In this document: positions 57,336 through 64,000 of the stretch, piece after piece | Numbering within the stretch: the first letter of the stretch is position 1 | How the letters are laid out: the number at the start of each line of letters is the position of its first letter | Assembly (NCBI RefSeq): GCF_016920785.2 | Contig: NW_024609884.1 | Span: forward strand, 31,292,080 to 31,356,079 | Reading direction: 5' to 3' | DNA: 64,000 bases | From: Ixodes scapularis | Lineage: Eukaryota > Arthropoda > Arachnida > Ixodida > Ixodidae | The notes under the pieces: model-generated | The model's database searches: none | The model's input: the letters and a program-made list of their open reading frames with translations, nothing else | What the model was told of the DNA's origin: nothing | Made by a program: the position numbers and the translations under genes

Positions 57336-59192
57336 GTCATTTCCAGTGGTGGGAAGCGCCTATAACAACTATCGCTATTAATGTGCTGGAGCGCCAACTA
57401 TACACGAACTCAACTCTGTTACGTCACGACACGGTGGTAGTGCGTCGAGGGCACTTCCGGTCTGGGGCTGTGGGCGGTAGTCACGCCACCATAAAGGACG
57501 TGCATTCCTGGGTTGTTTTGAAAAAAGCCAGTCGAAAACCTGCCCTCTCGTCAAAACGCCGCCGCTGGGGCTGTACCCAAAGAATCGAGAAAGGATTGAA
57601 GGTCAGTTTTCATGTGCTCGATTCGTCCGAGAATGTATACTATGTGCCGTGAAAAGGGAAAACCAGACGCCGTCGGACCACGACTGCTTGGGCGGGTAGC
57701 ACTATGGGTTGAATTCACGGATATTTGTGGTCATAAGATTTATTTCTCTTCTAAAAACATGAACGGCGGTAAAACCGTCAAGTTGTACGGACCACCTGCG
57801 GACTACGTTCAGTGCGTCTTCAAGTTCAAACGGCCCCCTGATCGTTCGAACTGTCGTCTGTTCTTTCAAATCTTTCTGCTTGCCTGCTCTTTCAAGCAAA
57901 ACCGACCCGTAGACGAAACGTTGGCCTGGTAATTGCGATAAGAAGTGAGGGTAGGCCTCAAAAGACTTTTAAGTTTGAAGGTTGGTTGGGGTAAGTAGGC
58001 TCGGTGTAAACATGAGATACAAGGAGATGATGAGCATTCTTACCAGTGGCCATCACCGACTTGTTATCCCTGATTCACTTGGTCCGATTCTGCTTGCGAT
58101 TTTCAGTATCGACGTCGACCACCTCAGCTACGGTTCACGCTTTTGCAGCCCGAGCGACGTCGTGATTGAAAATTGCGAGCGGGATCTCATCAAGCAAATC
58201 AGGCTTTAGCGTCCATTCTGCGGCGTCCACGCGGAATGAATCGCCGCATGTCAGATTATTCACGAGAAGTTTTGCGGTGTAACGGGCCTCGGTGATTTCG
58301 CTGAGGCCGCTCGAGTAGTCAAACATTGCCAGGAAGACGGAGAATCTGCAATTCCAACGCCAACAAGAGAGCGGGGACTCACACCGACGCGGACAACATC
58401 GCATTCCATTCGTTTGCTCATGGGCGACGGCGAGCTTTTTGCACACACTCCATCGCGCATGCGCGGCGCCGGTGGCGTCCGCTAGGGGCGCTCCGGTTTG
58501 TTTGCAAAAATGAGTTGGTCTATACTGCGCAGACTTAGCTTGCCCTCGTTGCAAAATATATTCATGAATATATACACACCCCGGGTCTCCATCGTGCGAA
58601 GGTCAGTTTTATTTTCTATTTTTAATACTGAGTGTGTGCCTTCGATGACCCATGACTTTTATTATCATGGGTGGTTGTGTCTAAGCCGTAGAAAACAGCA
58701 CGTGACCACGGAGGAGAGAGTGAGCGTGACGCAAACGAGCCAATTCTCGATCGGCGGTTTTCGGGCGGAAAGAAAGCGAATTTCGAGTCACAAATTGTGT
58801 TCTGGGTAGGTGGACTTTCATATATCATGTACAAATAAAAACTTCGGCGAGCATAAATACCCTGTCAGTGCCTCTTTAAGGGAAATCGGCACAGGCGTTT
58901 CAAATGAAACGTATGTGCCCGGCAGCATTTTTTACCACGTCGCAATAAAATCGAGATAATGACAGCGTAACCTACACTTGTTTAACATACAAAGACATCA
59001 ACATGGAAAAACCAACTAACCGTTCTCCGGAAACAAAAGTTTTGTTAGTTCCAGACAGTGGAGCAGGGAAATGCCACACGCGCAGCTTTTTGCGGCTTGT
59101 GGTCGCCAATCAATCAGACGCAGCAAAAATCTCAAAGTAAAAAACGGCACATGCGTCATGTGCGCGTAAAAATAGGAACCTCTGCGTACATC
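57336..59192. other. Unassigned; several open frames
   Basis: The minus frame 58554-58135 (139 residues) ends FRVDAAEWTLKPDLLDEIPL and NHDVARAAKA. It reads like real protein in its last 70 residues, but I cannot name a family. The plus frame 57612-57932 (106 residues) is likewise unrecognised. AATAAA occurs near 58835. These could be host exons or decayed transposon pieces. I found no splice evidence strong enough to choose. Confidence 0.3.
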
Positions 59193-59333
59193 ATCCACAC
59201 ACACACACACGCACGTGCACATACACACGCACGCGGACACGCGAGCACGCACGCAGACACACACACGCGCGCGCACGCACTCACACGCACTTACACGCAC
59301 ACACACACACGCACGCACTCACGCACGCACAAA
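59193..59333. repeat. Imperfect (CA)n tract
   Basis: CA and CG dinucleotides alternate over about 140 bp. They form the middle of a 178-residue open frame (59058-59594) that is therefore not credible as a whole. Confidence 0.9.
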
Positions 59334-60693
59334 GGAACGCAGAAGCGGAACTTCCATACAAGAACTTTGAGAGACAATACGCCATTGTTAAAGATCGCCG
59401 GTTCAGGAGGTTCTGGTATAGAAATACGTGAGCACGTGCTCAAACGAGAGTGCTTACTTATTCGACCAAAGAAGCTAGATGCTGTTGGCTCCAGTGAGCT
59501 GCAGTATCCCGACGAATGGAGACGTGTCGGCGCATATGAAACCGACGACTTGGACGCCATATTGTTCCTCTGGCTTGATAGTGCACAGGATTAGCACTTG
59601 ACATATATTTTTGTTTTCCTCTCGCTAGCTTTGGGCAAAACAATTCAAAAATTTGTTTTGATATAATTGTCATGTGACATCCACGCGCGTGTATACAGCC
59701 GCATCGTATGCTGTGTCGTTGCATACGAGAGCTCACGAGAGTTTGTTACGAACTTGGGCACAATTGAAAGAAATTGTCACTGAAAAGGGTTGCGTATGGT
59801 ACGTGAGGCAGCAAGTGCAGCCGTGGAATTGAGGCACGCTCATAGAAAGGATTCATTTTGCGTTGAGGCGTACTTCATGTCCAGCCACTCACGGTTCTGA
59901 GAAAAAATGCAGCATTTGAGCATTTCTTAATTGCGTTTCCTGAAGACAAAGGGATGCCTCAGTTTCTTGCTGGAACGGTGTACTTCCATATAGATGCGTT
60001 TTTACATTCCTGCTCAACCCGAACTGCTGCCTGCGGTTGCAGCTCAGCAAGGATCGAATTGGTAGTATGTTAGTTAATACAGTGAGAAGTTACTCTGCTT
60101 TGAAATAGTATTCTTTGTTTCTCAGCTGTCGAGGGCTGATTTGGTTAGAATACAGCACAACTGCTAACCTACGGCTCCCAAAGTGCATCGCAAAGTATTC
60201 TCGTATTCACATCAAGGAAAAAAAGAACGTTTTGTGCATCCTTCATGCGCTGTGCAAGGTAGTTCTTACGAGACTTGGTTGTCGAAGGAAGAAGCAGTGA
60301 CTTTGGCTTTTGAAACGTGTGCGTCTTGATCAAATAACCTAAGCTTAATCTAAAGCGTCATCTAGACATACCTTAATTCAACACCAGAAGAGAGAAATTA
60401 GTAATGTTCCGCGAGAAGCCGGACCATTTTTACTGGTTTTTTTTTAGGTGAATACGAGTATAGTGATTGCGTGCAGGCGCGCCGGTATATACAGCACCCG
60501 CTGTTATCAAGGTGGGCGCCGGAGTAAGCATAGAACACGTGATATTTCACTCTTCAGCGCGATCTCAGCAGGAAGATCGAACCAGGGTGGCCCAAAAAAA
60601 AAAATCGAGTTCTGTAATTAACTTTACGCAAATGCATGATTGTGCAGGTGAATCTATTTGTAGTTAATTACATCTATACTTCGTTTCATCTAA
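59334..60693. other. Unassigned; open frame tail at 59340-59594
   Basis: Downstream of the CA tract the frame reads YPDEWRRVGAYETDDLDAIL with a stop at 59592. It looks more protein-like than most frames here, but I do not recognise it. A splice-acceptor-like TTTGTTTCTCAG at about 60114-60125 precedes a 57-residue frame of unknown nature. Nothing else is assignable. Confidence 0.3.
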
Positions 60694-60890
60694 AGTCCAG
60701 ACGCAGCCGACGCTACAAGCTGATGGACCAATCAAGCAGCGTTAAAAGCGAAAGTTACTTGAACTTTTCTCTCTATGATTGGTTCAGCGATAATATAACA
60801 CGTACGGAAACAGAACGAACACCATTATGATGCGTTTTCGATGATGTCTGATTGGTCCGACCAGCTCGTAGCGTCGGATGCGTCTGGACT
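60694..60890. mobile_element. 197-bp inverted-repeat MITE
   Basis: AGTCCAGACGCAGCCGACGC at 60694 pairs with the inverted copy ending at 60890, and the similarity continues inward to GGACCAATCA on both sides (arms about 50 bp). No coding capacity. No convincing target duplication. Confidence 0.8.
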
Positions 60891-61110
60891 AAATGTGTAA
60901 CTGAGTGTAGTGAGGACGTTACCGAGCGTTGAGTATATGAAGGTGCTTAGGCTTAACGACGCTGTTCTTTCAGCGTTGCCATAAATAATTGCTGTAAGAC
61001 CGGGGAGGGGGGGATATGTAGGCGTGGGTGCATATCGAGAGTGAAATTATGTTGCCTTTTACTTTCATGACAACTGCCTCGAATATAACTTATGAGGGGG
61101 TAATGAAGTA
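60891..61110. other. Unassigned
   Basis: No feature recognised except a short G-run near 61003. Confidence 0.4.
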
Positions 61111-61148
61111 ACTGGCCTCATTTTGATAGTGGCCAAAGTATATATATA

Positions 61149-61452
61149 TTTTTTTTTTCTTTTTTTTTTCATTTCTAGGACAAAGAAGGGTCCGGTTTTC
61201 AACGTTCGAGACCCTCGACTTTGTGGGGATCGTGGCCACGAGGGGGCTGGATATGGGTCCGTGGAAGTCATGTGAGAAGAAGAAGAGGACGGCACGGAGC
61301 AGAGCCCGGGCAGCGAGCTCGCGGATGTTCGGTGACGGAACAGTAAAGAACAAGGCGCTGCATAAGCATGATGCAGCTTTTTTCCTCGGTCTCCCTCCGT
61401 CATTTGTGTTTTGACGGAAAAATAAACATTATTATTATTATTATTATAAACA
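61149..61452 (+). other. Possible terminal exon or LINE 3' tail
   Basis: A long pyrimidine tract ends in CATTTCTAG at 61170-61178, a strong match to an animal splice acceptor. An open frame follows for about 78 codons to a stop at about 61412 (FETLDFVGIVATRGLDMG, then basic residues). AATAAA occurs at about 61422, with an (ATT)n tract at 61428-61447. The (ATT)n tail equally suits a LINE 3' end like that of LINE F. The encoded protein is not recognised. Confidence 0.3.
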
Positions 61453-62211
61453 TCGTCCAACTGTGAGACAGTAGATCCTTCATAACTTGCGTTGTGTGAT
61501 CTCCTTCGGGGCGGTCGAAACGGGGCCTGATCGGGTGATGGGCAAAGTGGACACCCATATTATCTGGCGCTCGGACGTGGGGCCCGATCAGCTGATCCTC
61601 ACTTTCGGACGTCCCTTGGTGGTCACACTCGACGCGTTTCCCAATCATCTTGGGGCAATGGCGCACCTAACTCGCTGAACTCTCGTTATCGCGAGAATCA
61701 ACGTTACCCGTCGATACGATGTTGAGCGTTCCTGCGAATATGGACGCTTTGTCCTATAGCGAGGCTCAGCGGGGTCGGACGCCGCCGCCGAACATGTTTC
61801 GGGGAGCTGAGTCATGGGTGTCGGAGCCTGGGACTCCAGCTCTGGTGGCGGACGTGGGAGACGTTGGTGAGCTCATGCACGCCATGACGTCTATGTTAGA
61901 GACGCTTTTGCGAGTGTTAGGAATGCTGGACCTACGTTTGTGCCCCGACCCTGGCTGAACGTCCCGACGTCGATATAATCAGGAGACCCTGATGCATGGG
62001 AAATCGCTCCACGATTTCCTAAAGGACCTGGATGCTTACATAGCCCCCCTCCGCCAGCCGGGGAAAAGTTGGAGCCCGGCTGCCCGTGAACACGACAGAT
62101 CGTGGACTCCCGGAGCGGGTATCGTAGCAATTTTAGAACGCTGCATGAGAGAGCAGGATATCGTGACTTGGGGTGAAGTGGTGAGCAAGGAAGAGCTTGT
62201 CGTGGTCCGGT
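61453..62211. other. Unassigned GC-rich sequence
   Basis: Plus frames at 61487-61678 and 61719-61958 are open for 63 and 79 residues and overlap minus frames. I recognise none. The region leads into the minisatellite. Confidence 0.35.
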
Positions 62212-62550
62212 GAGCAGATGGCGTTTTGTCAGCGGGTGTCGGAACGATTGCGGAAACGGCAGTTGACACTTGGAGCGCTGGTGGACGGGTTTTTCAGAGG
62301 GTGTGGGAGGAATTGCGGGAATAGCAGTTGACACGGGGATCACTGGCGGACACGTTTATCACCAGGCGTCGGAAAATTGCGGGAAAAGCAGTTGACTCCA
62401 GGAGCTCTGGCGGACGAGTTGTCAGCGGGTGTCGGAAAAGTTGCAGGAATGGCAGTGGACACATGGAACGCTGGCAGACGAGTTTTCAGCGGGTGTGGGA
62501 AAGGTTGCGAAAGTTGCAGTTTGCACCGGGAGCGCTGACGGGCGAGTTAA
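62212..62550. repeat. 65-bp minisatellite, about five copies
   Basis: Units built on CAGCGGGTGTCGGAA...GTTGCGGGAA...GCAGTTGACAC...GGAGCGCTGGCGGACG recur with starts near 62231, 62296, 62361, 62424 and 62488. The period of 63-65 bases is not a multiple of three, so no single protein repeat is encoded. Confidence 0.85.
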
Positions 62551-63560
62551 CGGCACTGCGATTTGTATCTGCTCGGTCAAGACAGTTTGTTGCTTCGCAT
62601 CACCCCAAACGATCGACGAAGGGCAGAGGGACGACTCTCCCTTCAAGGTTTTGATTCCCAGAAGGTTACGGAAGAGGTGTATCGGATGTTTCTACGATCG
62701 CACTCCGGCTTATCATGGCAGTGGCAGCAAGGCTTTTTAAAAGTTATGTCACGCCGCGACCTGGCCGGAGAGGAGGGGAGACGTATTCCGGTAAACTTGT
62801 AGATGCCCGACTTACCAGAAAGAAAACCCGAGAGGCGCGGAGCCTCCGGGTTCGATGCAGCCATTGGTGAGTCACCACCCGTGGGGGGTGGTCGTCCGCA
62901 CTATCATTGATTCCGCCGCAAGATGTCGATTCTGCAAGAATCGAGCAGGTCGCGCGTGGTGGTATGTCATCGTCCCCTGTAATTCAATGTCGGGGACGGG
63001 GTCTTACGGAGAACATTGCGGTTTCGCTGCCTCGCTGGCTCTGAAGTGTGAAAGGCCCTAAAAGGTAACGACTTGCGTCGTTACCTCGTAAGAACATACG
63101 GAGTCACGGAGTTACCTACGGAGTCACTCGGTTCAGTATAAATGAGCAGTCTGAACGCGTTTGCGTCGACGATTTAAGGGCTATTTCTTTCGCGACCAGG
63201 AGATGAGGAGCTTCCCGCTCCAGCGACCTCTTGCGCGTGGCCCAGAGCACGGAGCAGGCGCTGTGGTCAGCCGGTTCGTTGGAATGTTGGCAGAAGCTCG
63301 GGCCCTCGCAAGAGGGGGTGGCGCAGTGTGCAATGATTCTGCACGCCTTTAGCAGTGTTCTATCACAAAGAAAGCCCGCCTGCAACGACCGCCGGGAAGG
63401 AGCTCGACGTGGCGCTGTTTATGGACGGCCCCACAAGGGTGCCCACTTGGGCAGAGCGTCGACGCCACGGCCTCTAAGGGCAGCCAAAGCGGCCATCCTG
63501 GATTCCGGTGGTTAGACTCGTAGGACACCCAACCCGGAGGCGGCCCCCCGGGAGGAGGAG
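62551..63560. other. Unassigned GC-rich sequence, with a hairpin
   Basis: AGGTAACGAC (63063-63072) pairs exactly with 63077-63086. A plus frame at 63231-63515 (94 residues) and a shorter frame with CRFCKNRAG at about 62928-62954 are open but unrecognised. They could be ORF pieces of a LINE or gypsy element. Confidence 0.35.
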
Positions 63561-63561
63561 G

Positions 63562-64000
63562 AGGAGTAAACTTTAATTTATTGCAAAAGAGATTTGTGGT
63601 CTAGGTGGCTTCTTTAGTCCAGGGCTCCAGTGCTCTCTGCCGCAGCCTTCGCCCTATGTACCAGCATTTGCTGGTCGTCGGGGGAGGGGCTGAGCAGCGC
63701 AGCTTACCAGGTGCACCCAAGTGACGTGATAAAGTGATGGGTACTCGCCGCAGTGTGGACAAGTGACTGGATATTTTGTTGGAGTAGAATATATGCAGGA
63801 GTGCCAAATATTTGAATGTTGTCATTTGTAACTGACGCCAGGTTGTGGCCTCCTCGCGGGTTATAGAGTGGTGAGGCTGTGGATACGTGAAACTACGGCC
63901 GCGTTGAAACGCCAGGACTTCGGGGAAGGGGATTGCGAGAGGCGAGGGAGGCACGGTAGTGGAGCCGGTCGGTATCGACAGTGCTCCATACCGAGCCAGG
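63562..64000 (-). pseudogene. LINE H: 3' end of a minus-strand retrotransposon, cut by the window edge
   Basis: Read on the minus strand from 64000, the sequence gives SITREEATTWRQLQ, then after a frameshift CPHCGEYPSLYHVTW. The second piece is a zinc-finger-like C-x-x-C...H region typical of the C-terminus of I/R1-type LINE polyproteins. It ends near VSCAAQPLPRRPANAG. The 3' UTR has TTGCAATAAATTAAAG at about 63572-63587 and a tail of CTCCTCCTCC type. I recall similar 3' ends from tick transcripts, which I could not check. The element continues beyond the window. Confidence 0.65.

Noticed and set aside
59058..59594. 178-residue open frame
   Set aside because: Its centre is the (CA)n tract, so the whole frame is not a credible protein. 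Only the tail after the tract is worth noting.
62212..62550. CRISPR array
   Set aside because: Units are diverged and contiguous without unique spacers, and the genome is eukaryotic.

Overview
The window looks like intergenic or intronic DNA from a large, repeat-rich arthropod genome, most likely a hard tick (chelicerate). It has no dense ORFs, no operons and no Shine-Dalgarno sites. It is packed with decayed non-LTR retrotransposons, Ty3/gypsy remnants, tRNA-headed SINEs, DNA transposons with clear target-site duplications, foldback elements and microsatellites. The tick assignment is inference: the gypsy, Tx1-like and other LINE protein fragments read like tick copies I remember, but I could not run a search. 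I recognise no host protein-coding gene. Most long open frames are chance frames or pieces of mobile elements.

Layout. 1-7 kb: a LINE endonuclease scrap, a 1.2-kb DNA element whose ends are built from degenerate CGGTTC motifs, and a decayed LINE (4079-6775). 7.6-10.2 kb: a decayed gypsy pol region carrying a perfect 36-bp-arm hairpin and a 153-bp TAA-flanked MITE. 11.6-13.3 kb: an AT-rich element with TAATT-motif ends, then three hairpins back to back. 13.5-15.3 kb: a second LINE with a foldback insertion. 15.9-20.3 kb: a TAA-flanked MITE, a minus-strand LINE split by a hAT element with a perfect 8-bp duplication, and a TA-flanked MITE. 21-27 kb: an element with ATAC/TATCG-motif ends, two hairpin elements, and a probable PIF/Harbinger element carrying a HARBI1-like fragment and a SINE with a perfect 14-bp duplication. 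27-38 kb: an inverted pair of SINE copies, a CRE-palindrome/TTTAGCGGG element, several long inverted repeats and a second hAT.

38-46 kb is mostly unassigned, with a (GT)n tract and a deleted gypsy copy followed by a tRNA-like head. 46-57 kb holds four more LINE copies: D, E (3 kb, minus strand, with recognisable endonuclease and reverse transcriptase), F (a cleanly readable C-terminus) and G (Tx1/L1-like, with a zinc-knuckle ORF1 and a zf-RVT tail). A nested hairpin element lies at 53.6 kb. 57-64 kb has a tRNA-Ala-like head, a (CA)n tract, another inverted-repeat MITE, a possible exon or LINE tail after a strong splice-acceptor-like tract, a 65-bp minisatellite and the 3' end of a LINE that runs off the right edge.

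Nothing here amounts to a clearly new multi-gene system. The best leads are the high density of inverted-repeat elements, the shared architecture of several unrelated families whose long termini are built from one short self-similar motif, the nested hairpin clusters, and the two tRNA-like heads that each have a partial copy of themselves 39 bp upstream.
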